Assembly (NCBI GenBank): GCA_024508725.1
Contig: JANINS010000003.1
Location: 992,001 to 1,056,000, forward strand
Source: Chitinophagaceae bacterium
GTDB lineage: Bacteria; Bacteroidota; Bacteroidia; Chitinophagales; Chitinophagaceae
Direction of reading: 5' to 3'
DNA length: 64,000 bases
Position numbers and translations under genes: made by a program. Position 1 is the first letter of the stretch, and each line of letters starts with the position of its first letter. Shown piece after piece: positions 25,173 to 34,046 of the stretch. The notes beneath the pieces were generated by a model. That model was not told the DNA's origin and searched no databases. It worked only from the letters and a program-made list of their open reading frames with translations.

Positions 25173-25231
25173 AAATAGATGTTTTAGGTATTTTAAATAT
25201 ACCTTATCTGTTTGGGAAATGCAAGCCTGGC

Positions 25232-25957
25232 TTATAAAAGAGCCGCAGCTTTCTTAAGGTCTTCAGGTGTATCGATCTCAACACCCATGTATCCTGTTAC
25301 TACCATTTTCAGGGGAATACCATTCTCTAAAAAACGAAGACATTCGATCTTTTCTGCTTTTTCAAGTGGCGTCATTTCCCAGTTGGTGAATTTCAGTAAT
25401 GCCTCTTTTCTAAAAGCATAAACACCAATGTGTTCATAATAAGTGATGTCAACTTCCTGGTCTCTTTTGTAAGGAATCACCGATCTGCTGAACATGAGTG
25501 AATTCATCTTCTTATCCACTGCAACTTTTACATAATTCGGATCGGCAATCGAAGTTTCTTCTTTCAATTCCTGCATCAGCGAAGCCACTTCAACATTCTT
25601 TCCTTCTTCTTTTTTAAATACCTCAAGCAGTTTGGCTAATGGTTCTTTTTTCACGAATGGTTCATCACCCTGAACATTCACAATCACATCAACATCCATA
25701 TCTGCAGCAGCTTCTGCGATCCTGTCTGTTCCGCTTTCATGTTGCTTTTTACTCATTATGGCTTTACCGCCATTCGATTCAATTTCTTTATAAATGATGT
25801 CGCTATCTGTAACAACGATCACCTCGTCAAATAAACCGGTGGCTACAGTATTATCATATGTATGTCGAATCACAGTTTTATTTCCCAGCATTTGCATGAG
25901 CTTGGCGGGAAAACGAGTAGCGGCATATCGTGCGGGAATGAAAGCAGATATCTTCAT
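25232..25957 (-). CDS. kdsB: 3-deoxy-manno-octulosonate cytidylyltransferase, 241 aa
   Basis: KdsB activates Kdo with CTP to CMP-Kdo for attachment to lipid A. Signature regions: FIPARYAATRFPAKLM at the start, FDEVIVVTDSD, HESGTDRIAEAA (about 73-84), VNVQGDEPF (about 93-101) and YYEHIGVYAFRKEALL near 168-183. Length is standard. Gap of 16 bases to the upstream fatty-acid hydroxylase gene, likely co-transcribed. The Kdo precursor isomerase kdsD is in the same window at 62 kb. Confidence 0.95.
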   Translation of the reverse strand: MKISAFIPARYAATRFPAKLMQMLGNKTVIRHTYDNTVATGLFDEVIVVTDSDIIYKEIESNGGKAIMSKKQHESGTDRIAEAAADMDVDVIVNVQGDEPFVKKEPLAKLLEVFKKEEGKNVEVASLMQELKEETSIADPNYVKVAVDKKMNSLMFSRSVIPYKRDQEVDITYYEHIGVYAFRKEALLKFTNWEMTPLEKAEKIECLRFLENGIPLKMVVTGYMGVEIDTPEDLKKAAALL

Positions 25958-25973
25958 GCGGCAAAGATCGAGA

Positions 25974-26798
25974 TCATTTTTCTAATGGACCAAACGGTTT
26001 CGTTAGAAGCGATCTGAAATCTTCATCTTTCTCATTGGGATAATAACGATCTAGTCCATACCTGATCTGTTGCTTATCCAGCTTCATGAAAGTGCCAAGA
26101 AAACGATCCCAGATTGAAAATACAGCGCCATAGTTACTATCAGTATATGGCTGTTGCCAATGATGATGTACTTTATGCATGTTAGGAGAAACAAAAACAA
26201 AACTCAATCCTTTGTCTAACCATTTAGGTAAGCTGATATTGGCATGAGTAAAAGCAGTAGCCAATACCAATAACGTTTGAAAAAGCATTACAGCATACAT
26301 GGGTGCTCCTGATAAAAGTATCCCGGCAAAAAAGAAAAGCCCACGAAGCACACTTTCTACCGGGTGATGCCTAAGCCCCGTGGTTACATCAACATTATTA
26401 TCGGCATGATGCACTACATGAAACCTCCACAAAAGCGGCACTTTATGTTCTGTAATATGTACCAGCCATCCACCAAAAAAATCCAGGACCAGCACAGATA
26501 TAATGATTGTTACAGCAACATTCGCATGTAACCAATGAACCAATCCAAAACCATTTGCTTTGCACCAGTCACTGATTGAAATAATGATTATCGCAAGGAA
26601 AGTATGAATGATGAGATGTATGAGTGTAAATCCAAAATTCACAGCAGCATGCCTTAGCTTGTTCTTTTTATACCGGAGCTGAATAAATGGGATCGCTCCT
26701 TCAATGATCCAGAAAAACAACAATCCCCCAACCAGAAATGCAAGTCTTTCCAGTGGACGTTGCTCTAACGTAGAGAAATATTGAATAATGCTATTCAT
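25974..26798 (-). CDS. Sterol desaturase / fatty acid hydroxylase family membrane protein, 274 aa
   Basis: Several transmembrane helices carry the His-box pattern that binds a di-iron centre: WLVHITEHKVPLLWRFHVVHHADNNVD (about residues 110-136), HHPVES nearby, and NMHKVHHHWQQPYTDSNYG near 207-225. Members hydroxylate or desaturate fatty acyl or sterol-like lipids at the membrane. In Bacteroidota such genes often act on sphingolipids or lipid A acyl chains, but the substrate cannot be read from sequence. Its ATG overlaps the stop of the DUF2007-like gene by one base. Confidence 0.88.
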   Translation of the reverse strand: MNSIIQYFSTLEQRPLERLAFLVGGLLFFWIIEGAIPFIQLRYKKNKLRHAAVNFGFTLIHLIIHTFLAIIIISISDWCKANGFGLVHWLHANVAVTIIISVLVLDFFGGWLVHITEHKVPLLWRFHVVHHADNNVDVTTGLRHHPVESVLRGLFFFAGILLSGAPMYAVMLFQTLLVLATAFTHANISLPKWLDKGLSFVFVSPNMHKVHHHWQQPYTDSNYGAVFSIWDRFLGTFMKLDKQQIRYGLDRYYPNEKDEDFRSLLTKPFGPLEK

Positions 26799-27226
26799 CA
26801 GGCTTCTGCTATTGAATCCAATTCTTTATTTGACACTTCGTCGAACTCGGTGCCACAATCAAAGCAATGATATACGTGTTTTGCTGCCGATACTGCATAG
26901 CTGGCAAAAGCCCACATCGCTATTGCAGTAAACCAATTTTTCGGTCCTGGTTTATTGATGTAAGAAACATTCAACGAACTACAATTAGGACATTGTTGCT
27001 TTTGCTTATCCTGCTGTTCAAATGCAAATACCAACTCTCTGCACTCTTCTAACTGTTCTACATCTACACAGAGCTTAATACCACCAATAGCATTCGTAAG
27101 TATCGGGTCAATAGTTACAGTGTATTCATCCTTAAGATAGCAATTGATTCCGGCATCCTGCAATTTACCAAGCCAGATATTGGCAGTGATATAAGAATCA
27201 AAAGTTTTAACGGGTATAAACTCCAT
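26798..27226 (-). CDS. DUF2007-like protein with zinc-ribbon and membrane segment, 142 aa
   Basis: The N-terminal 70 residues (FIPVKTFDSYITANIWLGKLQDAGI; IGGIKLCVDVEQLEECREL) match the DUF2007 putative signal-transducing fold, like the periplasmic or GlnB-like small domains. A CPNCSS pair (about 97-102) and a CFDCG pair near the C-terminus flank one hydrophobic segment (AIAMWAFASYAVSAA), suggesting a zinc ribbon split by a membrane helix. Function unknown. Overlaps the next gene by one base (TGA/ATG junction), so it is in one operon with the hydroxylase and kdsB. Confidence 0.78.
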   Translation of the reverse strand: MEFIPVKTFDSYITANIWLGKLQDAGINCYLKDEYTVTIDPILTNAIGGIKLCVDVEQLEECRELVFAFEQQDKQKQQCPNCSSLNVSYINKPGPKNWFTAIAMWAFASYAVSAAKHVYHCFDCGTEFDEVSNKELDSIAEA

Positions 27227-27240
27227 TTCCTAAAAATAAA

Positions 27241-27266
27241 AAACCCTGCCGATTAAAGCAGGGTTT
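27241..27266 (-). terminator. Terminator of dnaN
   Basis: AAACCCTGC pairs with GCAGGGTTT around an 8-base loop; on the minus strand it follows the dnaN stop by about 21 bases and ends in a T-rich run. Confidence 0.8.
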
Positions 27267-27287
27267 GTATTTATTATCTTTTGATAA

Positions 27288-28403
27288 TTAACTATTCAGC
27301 ATTAAAGGCATCACCAACATCAACAGGTCTTCATTTTCCGCCTGCTCAACTGGTTTTAGAATTCCTGCCTTTGTAGGTGTAGAAAGTTCAACTTTAACCT
27401 CATCGGTATCAGCAGCATTCAGCATTTCAATTAAGAATTTCGCATTAAAAGCGATCTGGAGGTCTTCTCCATCATACTGGCAATTCATACGTTCATTTCC
27501 TTCGAAAGAGAAGTCAACATCCTGTGCTGCCATCTGCAATTCGCTTCCGCTGATGCTTAACGCTACCTGGTTGGTGCTTTTGTTAGAGAAAACACTCACA
27601 CGGCGTAATGCACTTTGGAAATCGCCTTTACCAACAACCAGCTTATACGGATTATCAGTAGGAATTACCACTTTATAATCAGGGAATCTTGCATCGATCA
27701 AACGACAGATCATCTTCACATCACCATGGCTTACAAAAAGATGATTGCTGTTATAGCTGATGGTGATCTCGTCATCATTATCCGGTAAAGCATTCTTCAA
27801 CAGGTTCAACGGTTTCTTTGGAACGATGAAAGAATCTGTCTTCGGTGCTTTTGAATCTGTTCTTTTATAACGAACCAACCTGTGAGCATCTGTAGCAACA
27901 AACTGAACACCGTCTTTCAACAATTCAAAATAAACACCTGTCATTGCCGGACGGAGGTCATCATTGCTTACCGCAAATAAAGTTTTGTTGATCGCTGTTA
28001 CCAAAGCACTGCTGCTCATAGTAAAACCGGTCGTATCATCTGCTGTTGGCTCTTTGGGAAAGTTGTCAGGATTTTCACCCATTACCTTGTACTTACCATT
28101 ATCGCTGGTGATCTCTACGCCATAGTTTTTGTCGATATTGAACGTAAGCGGCTGATCTGAAATGTTCTTTAAAGAATCCAGGAGGATCTTGGCAGGAATA
28201 CAAACTCTTCCGTTTGCTTTTGATTCGATATCCATCTGAACACGCATCACCGTTTCGAGATCGGTGGCAACAACGCTCAGTTTTTTATCTTCTATTTCAA
28301 ACAAAAAATCTTCGAGAATTGGCAAAACAGTGTTGGCATTGATAACACCGCTGATCTGCTGCAGGTGCTTCAACAGGGAATTAGAGGATACAATGAACTT
28401 CAT
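27288..28403 (-). CDS. dnaN: DNA polymerase III subunit beta (sliding clamp), 371 aa
   Basis: The clamp encircles DNA and tethers the replicase. It starts MKFIVSSNSLLKHLQQISGVINANTVLPILEDFLFEI and has the three repeated clamp domains, with LVPKKPLNLLKNALPDND-type and FKYAAARFPDY-like (ARFPDYKVVIP) segments in the middle, ending LLMLVMPLMLNS, the conserved closing peptide. Length is typical. dnaA and recF are not next to it. Two DnaA-box-like nonamers and a TAGGTTTG -7 box lie upstream. Confidence 0.97.
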   Translation of the reverse strand: MKFIVSSNSLLKHLQQISGVINANTVLPILEDFLFEIEDKKLSVVATDLETVMRVQMDIESKANGRVCIPAKILLDSLKNISDQPLTFNIDKNYGVEITSDNGKYKVMGENPDNFPKEPTADDTTGFTMSSSALVTAINKTLFAVSNDDLRPAMTGVYFELLKDGVQFVATDAHRLVRYKRTDSKAPKTDSFIVPKKPLNLLKNALPDNDDEITISYNSNHLFVSHGDVKMICRLIDARFPDYKVVIPTDNPYKLVVGKGDFQSALRRVSVFSNKSTNQVALSISGSELQMAAQDVDFSFEGNERMNCQYDGEDLQIAFNAKFLIEMLNAADTDEVKVELSTPTKAGILKPVEQAENEDLLMLVMPLMLNS

Positions 28404-28447
28404 TTCCGCAATTTTTTGGTTTCACTTCCGCTTTTTGGCGGTTGTGG

Positions 28448-28455
28448 CAAACCTA
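28448..28455 (-). promoter_or_regulatory. -7 box (TAGGTTTG) of dnaN
   Basis: Exact TAnnTTTG on the minus strand, 44 bases before the dnaN ATG. Confidence 0.5.
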
Positions 28456-28537
28456 CAGTAAAAGCACAAACCTTTACAGGGAAATTTTTCCGGTGTGCTG
28501 TTATCAACACGGCAATGTTAATCGCCTGTGGATTAGC

Positions 28538-28939
28538 CTATTTTTCCAACGATCTGAGGAGCTCTTCAAACCTGTGCTTGCCTACAGGTTTGATTATGTA
28601 ATCATTAATAACATTGTATTCTTTGCTCCGCTTCATATCTGTTTCATCAACAGACGAGCTTACCATATACAATGCAATTTTTTTATCAAGATTCAGCTTC
28701 CTGAATTCTTCAACAAATTGCCATCCATCCATTACAGGCATATTGATGTCGAGAAAGATCACATCGGGCAGGGCAGATTGATCAGACAAATGAGATTGTA
28801 TAAAATTCAGGGCAGACTCTCCATCCATGAACATGGAAACCTGTTCACCTACACCCATTGATTCGAGTGTTTTTTTTGCAGTAAACTGGTAAATGTGATC
28901 GTCATCTACCAGAAAAATTTTCAACTTTTGCTGGGGCAT
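28538..28939 (-). CDS. Single-domain response regulator (CheY-like), 133 aa
   Basis: A receiver domain alone: KIFLVDDDHIYQFTAKKTL (acidic pocket DD), VIFLDINMPVMDGW (phospho-acceptor Asp in FLD), a Ser/Thr-type switch MVSSS and YIIKPVG with the conserved Lys-Pro. No output domain, so it probably passes phosphate to a partner or binds a target directly. The ATG at 28939 (MPQQKLKIF) is preferred to one at 28981: the only -7 box, at 28979-28986, would be inside the longer version. Divergent from recX. Confidence 0.9.
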   Translation of the reverse strand: MPQQKLKIFLVDDDHIYQFTAKKTLESMGVGEQVSMFMDGESALNFIQSHLSDQSALPDVIFLDINMPVMDGWQFVEEFRKLNLDKKIALYMVSSSVDETDMKRSKEYNVINDYIIKPVGKHRFEELLRSLEK

Positions 28940-28978
28940 GTTGTGCAGGATCCTGGATTGGTTTTCAAAAACGATGAA

Positions 28979-28986
28979 CAAATGTA
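28979..28986 (-). promoter_or_regulatory. -7 box (TACATTTG) of the CheY-like gene
   Basis: Exact TAnnTTTG on the minus strand, with a leader of about 35 bases to the ATG at 28939. Confidence 0.45.
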
Positions 28987-28987
28987 A

Positions 28988-29491
28988 ATGCTTTCAGTAA
29001 TGAACAATGGCTTTTCAAAAAAATTGACTCCGGATAGTGCTTTTACTAAGGTAAAACACTATTGTGCTTACCAGGAAAGAAGCCATGCAGAAGTAAAAGA
29101 AAAACTCTACGGTTATGGATTAAGAAAAGACGAGGTAGAGATATTGCTTTCAAGATTGATCGAAGAAAATTATCTGAACGAAGAGCGTTATGCCAAACAG
29201 TTTGCAGGAGGAAAATTTCGCATGAAAAAATGGGGAAGAGTGAAGATTGGCTATGAATTGAAACAAAAAAGGATCAGTGCATATAATATCAGGAAAGGAT
29301 TAGAAGAAATTGATGAGGAACAGTATCAATCTGTATTGAAAAAACTCGTTGCCGATAAATGGAAGAGCTTGAAAAATGAGCAACACATCGTACGCCAGAT
29401 GAAAACTCAACAATACCTGTTGCAGAAAGGATTTGAACCTGCCCTTATTAAACTGGCAATAACAGAACTAAGGAAGGAAGCAACAGACTAA
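28988..29491 (+). CDS. recX: RecX-family regulatory protein, 167 aa
   Basis: RecX modulates RecA filaments. The family pattern of three-helix repeats is clear: KVKHYCAYQERSHAEVKEKLYGYGL, EILLSRLIEENYLNEERYAKQFAGGKFRMKKWGRVKIGYELKQKRIS (the most conserved part), and a third repeat toward the C-terminus ending KGFEPALIKLAITEL. Length fits. The ATG at 29000 is an alternative start. recA is not adjacent. It is followed 11 bases later by the omega-amidase gene and probably shares a transcript with it and nagA. Confidence 0.9.
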   Translation: MLSVMNNGFSKKLTPDSAFTKVKHYCAYQERSHAEVKEKLYGYGLRKDEVEILLSRLIEENYLNEERYAKQFAGGKFRMKKWGRVKIGYELKQKRISAYNIRKGLEEIDEEQYQSVLKKLVADKWKSLKNEQHIVRQMKTQQYLLQKGFEPALIKLAITELRKEATD

Positions 29492-29502
29492 ATTTGTTGA
29501 TC

Positions 29503-30303
29503 ATGTCTACACTAACCATTACAACCATTCAAACTTCGCTTTATTGGGAAGATAAGCAGCAGAACCTGCAGATGCTGGAACAAAAGATCAAAAGCATCAA
29601 AGAACGAACAGAAGTGATCGTTCTTCCCGAAATGTTCAGCACTGGTTTTAGCATGAAACCGGAACAACTGGCTGAAGAAATGAATGGAGAAGCTGTGAGC
29701 TGGATGAAACGAATCGCTGTTGAGAAAAGAGCGATAATTACAGGAAGCCTTATCATTAAAGATGGAGAAGACTATTTCAATCGCCTGATATGGATGCAGC
29801 CCGATGGAAAATATGGCTACTACGATAAAAGACATCTTTTTGCTTATGCACACGAAGACCAGCATTATTCAAGTGGCAATAAACGATTGATCGCTTCGGT
29901 GAAAGGATGGAAGATCAATTTGCAGGTTTGTTACGATCTGCGTTTCCCGGTTTGGACTCGTCACAACTTTGCTGCAACAGAAGGAAATCCTGAATACGAT
30001 CTCCTGATCTATGTTGCCAACTGGCCGGAGAGAAGAAACCATGCATGGAAAACTTTATTGCAGGCAAGAGCCATCGAAAATCAGTGTTTTGTGGTTGGAG
30101 TAAATCGGGTTGGAAAAGATGGTAATGAAATTTATCACAGTGGCGATAGCTGTGTTGTAAATCCAATGGGAGAACTGCTATACACCAAAGAACACGACGA
30201 AGACATCTACACCATTACATTACACAAACAGGACGTGGATGATGTAAGAACGAAACTTCCGTTCTGGAAAGACGGCGATAAATTCATGATATTAAATGAC
30301 TGA
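29503..30303 (+). CDS. Omega-amidase / nitrilase-superfamily hydrolase, 266 aa
   Basis: The catalytic triad of the nitrilase superfamily is visible: Glu in VIVLPEMFSTGF (about 40-51), Lys in YYDKRHLFAYA (about 105-115) and Cys in INLQVCYDLRFP (about 138-149). It is closest to YafV-type omega-amidases, which hydrolyse alpha-ketoglutaramate and related keto-acid amides as metabolite repair. The preferred ATG is at 29503 (MSTLTITTIQ); a TTG at 29494 would add three residues. The last 8 bases overlap nagA, so the two are translated together. Confidence 0.88.
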   Translation: MSTLTITTIQTSLYWEDKQQNLQMLEQKIKSIKERTEVIVLPEMFSTGFSMKPEQLAEEMNGEAVSWMKRIAVEKRAIITGSLIIKDGEDYFNRLIWMQPDGKYGYYDKRHLFAYAHEDQHYSSGNKRLIASVKGWKINLQVCYDLRFPVWTRHNFAATEGNPEYDLLIYVANWPERRNHAWKTLLQARAIENQCFVVGVNRVGKDGNEIYHSGDSCVVNPMGELLYTKEHDEDIYTITLHKQDVDDVRTKLPFWKDGDKFMILND

Positions 30304-31384
30304 TAAAAAAATTTATGCAGCCAGGAAAATATTCACCGGTGAGCATTGGTTAAATGATCATGCAATTGTATGTGAGAACGAGGTGGTGAAGCAGATTATT
30401 CCTTCGAACGATGTTGAAGTCTTCACGAAAACTTTTGATACGATCCTTCCTGCTTTTATTGATCTGCAGCTTTATGGTGCCTATGCGAAATTGTTTTCTG
30501 TTTATCCGGAGATCGAAACGCTGCAACTCATTCATCAATATTGTAAACAAGGTGGAGCTTACTGGTTTCAGCCAACGGTAGCAACAAATACAACAGAAAT
30601 AATTCATAAGTGCATTGATGCTGTTCGTGCTTATCAAATTGCCGGTGGTGAAGGTTGTTTGGGCTTGCATGTTGAAGGACCGTGGATCAGCAAAGCAAAA
30701 CGTGGAGCACATATTGAAAATCTTGTTCATGCTCCCACAATAGAAGAAACAAAAGCTTTGCTGGAATATGGTAAAGGTGTGATATCGATGATAACACTTG
30801 CACCTGAAGTTTGCAGCGATGAGGTGATTGAGCTGATAAAAAGCTATGGTGTCGTGATCTCAATCGGCCATACCAATTGCACATTTCAACAAGCCAATGA
30901 GGCATTTAACAAAGGAATCAATACAGCAACACATTTGTACAACGCTATGAGTGGTTTACAACATCGGGAACCAGGGTTGGTAGGTGCTGCATTCCTGCAC
31001 AATAAAGCAATGGCCAGCATTATAGCCGATGGACATCATGTAGATTTTTCTGCGATCAAAATTGCACAGCAGATGATGGGTGAACGATTATTTCTTATCA
31101 CTGATGCGGTAACTGATACTACAGAAGGGGCTTATCCTCACCTGAGAGAGGGAGATAAATATGTTGCTTCAGGAATTTTAAGTGGCTCTGCATTGACGAT
31201 GATGCAATCGGTGAAAAATATGATCGAACATGTTGGAGCAGATAAAACAGTAGCCATAAAAATGGCTTGTATAGGTCCGGCAAAAGCAATAAGGTTAGAT
31301 AATACGATTGGAAGAATTGCTGAAGGTTGTAGGGCGAAGTTTATTGCGACTGATGAAATATTAGATTCGATTTTGATGATCTGA
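30296..31384 (+). CDS. nagA: N-acetylglucosamine-6-phosphate deacetylase, 362 aa
   Basis: NagA removes the acetyl group from GlcNAc-6-phosphate during amino-sugar recycling. The TIM-barrel hydrolase features: TILPAFIDLQLYGAYAKLFS near residue 45-65, GLHVEGPW (about 122-129, metal-binding Glu), VISIGHTNC (about 185), NTATHLYNAMSGLQHREPG (about 208-226) and a catalytic Asp in LITDAVTDT. The first metal site has QLY rather than HxH, a variation also known in other NagA enzymes. nagB is not in the window. Overlaps the upstream gene by 8 bases. Confidence 0.93.
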   Translation: MTDKKIYAARKIFTGEHWLNDHAIVCENEVVKQIIPSNDVEVFTKTFDTILPAFIDLQLYGAYAKLFSVYPEIETLQLIHQYCKQGGAYWFQPTVATNTTEIIHKCIDAVRAYQIAGGEGCLGLHVEGPWISKAKRGAHIENLVHAPTIEETKALLEYGKGVISMITLAPEVCSDEVIELIKSYGVVISIGHTNCTFQQANEAFNKGINTATHLYNAMSGLQHREPGLVGAAFLHNKAMASIIADGHHVDFSAIKIAQQMMGERLFLITDAVTDTTEGAYPHLREGDKYVASGILSGSALTMMQSVKNMIEHVGADKTVAIKMACIGPAKAIRLDNTIGRIAEGCRAKFIATDEILDSILMI

Positions 31385-31430
31385 TTTTCATTTGTACGCA
31401 TCCGATAGTACAATGAAGTTTCTTTAGCCG

Positions 31431-31448
31431 AAGAGTGCGACGCAACAG
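31431..31448 (+). repeat. Dispersed intergenic repeat, copy 2
   Basis: AAGAGTGCGACGCAACAG lies between nagA and the S41 peptidase gene and is identical to copy 3 at 47221. Confidence 0.6.
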
Positions 31449-31484
31449 ACGATGCTATGAAATACTACAGCTCGTCTCCAAAAA

Positions 31485-32987
31485 CTACTTCTTCTTTTTC
31501 CTGATCATTTCTTTTACTGCAGCGATCTTCAGGTCAACACCGTCACGAATGGCTGCAGAAGATGGTTTGATCTCTACATCAGGAATAATACCTCTTCCAT
31601 TCTTTGGCTGAGAAGCATCCATTACCAAACGATACACCGGAAGTACTATTCGAATTTTTGTATTGGGTAAAATGATCTGCGGCAAATGCACAGCCGAATT
31701 TCCGTAACTGCCTCCACCGGTTTCTTCACCAAGCACGGTTACATTGCTTTGTCCTTTGATAGAATTAATGAACAACGTTGTAGCGGAGAAAGAGTATCCA
31801 CCTTGTATCAGGTAAACATCTCCATCGAAATGGAATTTCTTTTTGGGCTTGAATGTGTGATTCTCGAAATATGCAAAGTGATATCTGCCATCTGCTCTTT
31901 TCCTGTTAGAGGTAAAGAACATGCTGATCTTATATGCTAATGAAGGACGAATGTATTGTCCGTATTTAAATCTTCGGCTGATGGCTGCAACAGTGTCAGC
32001 CAGTTTAAATGGTTTTTGTGCCAGGTATTGACTGAGTCTTGTGCTGCTCATAATATTTCCGCCACCATTTTCACGCAGGTCGAAAACAACATTTGTAATG
32101 CCCTGTTGATGGATCGTTTTAAAACTCTTGCGAAAGAATCTTTTTAGTTTCCCTGAAGAAAAAGTAGCCACACGTATATATGCCGTGTTAAGAGGTGTAT
32201 CGATGGTGATGCTTCTCTGGCTAAGTCTTCTCGCTTCACGAAGTTCTCTCTTAGTTGGTATTTGCACTTGTTGCGTTGTTCGTCTGCCTCTTCTTGAAAC
32301 CGTATCTGTTTTTGGATCGTAGTTCCTGATGAAAACGGTTTTTACCTGCTTATTGGAATCGAGGAAACTGACGAGGTGCATGCTGTCTAAACCAAATGCA
32401 TTTTTATATGCATAACCAAAATTAAAACTGGTGATCTGGTTCTTGAAGTTGATGGCATTACCATCGGTGCTGATGAACTGGAACATGGAATCGAGGAGCT
32501 GCCGAGGTGTTTTGTAATTGATGGAAAGCAATACAGTACCTCTTCTAAATATCGAATCGCCACGAAAGGCAGAACTCAATACTACCAAACTATCATCCCA
32601 GGCTTTAATTGCTAAAGGAAAAACAGGCTGCTGTGCTCTTGATACGGCATTGGAATATCGCTTGGATGATCGTACAGAAGTATGGCCGCATTTAATTTTA
32701 CTGATGGCCCAGGCTACACGATTTCGGAAAGCATCTTCCGTCATTGAGTCGGTGATGTTGCTGTAAACATTATCGAAATACCAATCGATGCTGTCTTTGG
32801 GTGTATACCAGTAAAGACTCGGATGATTTGCCTCGAGTGAGTTTCGCAGTGCAGTAAAATCTTCTCTTAACTCCTCGACTGAATATTTTTTATTGATATC
32901 ATGAATCGCTGCTGTTCTGCAAGAGAACATAGCAGTGCAGCTCACAAGTAAGACCAGTAAAAAAGACAGGCTTTTGTAGCGATACAT
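31485..32987 (-). CDS. Secreted S41 family (C-terminal processing) peptidase, 500 aa
   Basis: An N-terminal hydrophobic region with two Cys (VSCTAMFSC) suggests a signal peptide or lipoprotein. A tail-specific protease core follows: TAYIRVATFSSG (about 272), VVFDLRENGGGNIMSSTRL (about 300-318) and the catalytic Ser region IQGGYSFSATTLFINSI (about 398-414) with EETGGGSYG. It lacks a recognisable PDZ domain between these motifs, so it may be one of the Bacteroidota S41 variants that cut peptides without PDZ regulation. The C-terminal EMIRKKKK tail is basic. Substrate unknown. Confidence 0.9.
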   Translation of the reverse strand: MYRYKSLSFLLVLLVSCTAMFSCRTAAIHDINKKYSVEELREDFTALRNSLEANHPSLYWYTPKDSIDWYFDNVYSNITDSMTEDAFRNRVAWAISKIKCGHTSVRSSKRYSNAVSRAQQPVFPLAIKAWDDSLVVLSSAFRGDSIFRRGTVLLSINYKTPRQLLDSMFQFISTDGNAINFKNQITSFNFGYAYKNAFGLDSMHLVSFLDSNKQVKTVFIRNYDPKTDTVSRRGRRTTQQVQIPTKRELREARRLSQRSITIDTPLNTAYIRVATFSSGKLKRFFRKSFKTIHQQGITNVVFDLRENGGGNIMSSTRLSQYLAQKPFKLADTVAAISRRFKYGQYIRPSLAYKISMFFTSNRKRADGRYHFAYFENHTFKPKKKFHFDGDVYLIQGGYSFSATTLFINSIKGQSNVTVLGEETGGGSYGNSAVHLPQIILPNTKIRIVLPVYRLVMDASQPKNGRGIIPDVEIKPSSAAIRDGVDLKIAAVKEMIRKKKK

Positions 32988-33007
32988 TTTGTGAAAGTCT
33001 GTGATTC

Positions 33008-34045
33008 TTAGTGTTGTTCGAAAGCATTCCAGCCCTGAGCAGTTATATCAAATGTATTGCCAGCTTTGGTGATGAACTTTGTTCCTTCAGAAATATCTGT
33101 CATGTAGCCAATAACGCTGATCTTTTCGTTTAAAGTGATCTTGTCGTAATCTTCCTGTTTCATGGTAAAGATCAGTTCGTAATCTTCACCTCCATTCAAG
33201 GCACAGACAGTTGGATCAAGCCCGAATTTGAAAGCAGCTTTACGGCTTTGTTCTGCTATCGGAAGTTTTTCTTCATACAACTTGCAACCGAGGTTGCTTT
33301 GTTTGCAGATGTGGAGTATTTCGCTGCTCAATCCATCGCTTACGTCCATCATAGATGTTGGTATGATCTCATTATCTGCAAGAAATTTTACAGTGTCTCT
33401 TCTTGCTTCGGGCTTCAACATTCTGCCAACGATATAATCTTCATTCTCCAGGTCTGGCTGAACCTGCGGATTTTCGAGGTAAATCTTTTTTTCTCTTTCA
33501 AGAAGTGTTAAGCCGAGAAATGCTGCACCAAGATCACCGCTAACGCAAATCAGGTCACCTTTTTGTGCCGTACTTCTTCTTACAAATTTCTCAGGTGCAA
33601 CTTCACCGATAGCAGTAACAGAGATCACAAATCCTTTATGAGAAGTGGATGTATCGCCACCTACCAGGTCAACTCCATATTTTTCACAAGCTGCATATAG
33701 GCCTTCGTAAAATTCGTTCAGTGCTTCCACTGAAAAACGATTGGTGATCCCGATACTAACTGTGATTTGAGTTGGGGTTGCATTCATTGCATACACATCA
33801 CTCAGGTTAACGATCACAGATTTATAGCCGAGATGTTTTAAAGGAGTATACATCAGGTCGAAATGAACACCTTCTAACAGTAGATCTGTCGTGATGACTG
33901 TTTGCTTTCCAAAATGATCGATCACAGCAGCATCATCACCAACAGCAACGATGGTTGATGCATTTTGAATTTCGAAGTTTCGTGTGAGATGATCAATAAG
34001 ACCAAACTCTCCAAGACTTGCTATTTCTGTTCTTTGATTCTCCAT
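33008..34045 (-). CDS. thiL: Thiamine-phosphate kinase, 345 aa
   Basis: ThiL phosphorylates thiamine monophosphate to the active cofactor. It belongs to the AIRS/PurM ATP-binding superfamily: VGDDAAVID near the N-terminus (about 35-43), VITTDLLLEGVHFDL, NLSDVYAMNATP, VDLVGGDTS and MDVSDGLSSEI, with NGGEDYELIFT near the end. The ATG at 34045 (MENQRTEI) gives a one-base gap to the stop of suhB with GGAGGA about 13 bases upstream, a rare Shine-Dalgarno-like element here; a start at 34069 would overlap suhB by 23 bases. Confidence 0.92.
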   Translation of the reverse strand: MENQRTEIASLGEFGLIDHLTRNFEIQNASTIVAVGDDAAVIDHFGKQTVITTDLLLEGVHFDLMYTPLKHLGYKSVIVNLSDVYAMNATPTQITVSIGITNRFSVEALNEFYEGLYAACEKYGVDLVGGDTSTSHKGFVISVTAIGEVAPEKFVRRSTAQKGDLICVSGDLGAAFLGLTLLEREKKIYLENPQVQPDLENEDYIVGRMLKPEARRDTVKFLADNEIIPTSMMDVSDGLSSEILHICKQSNLGCKLYEEKLPIAEQSRKAAFKFGLDPTVCALNGGEDYELIFTMKQEDYDKITLNEKISVIGYMTDISEGTKFITKAGNTFDITAQGWNAFEQH

Positions 34046-34046
34046 T

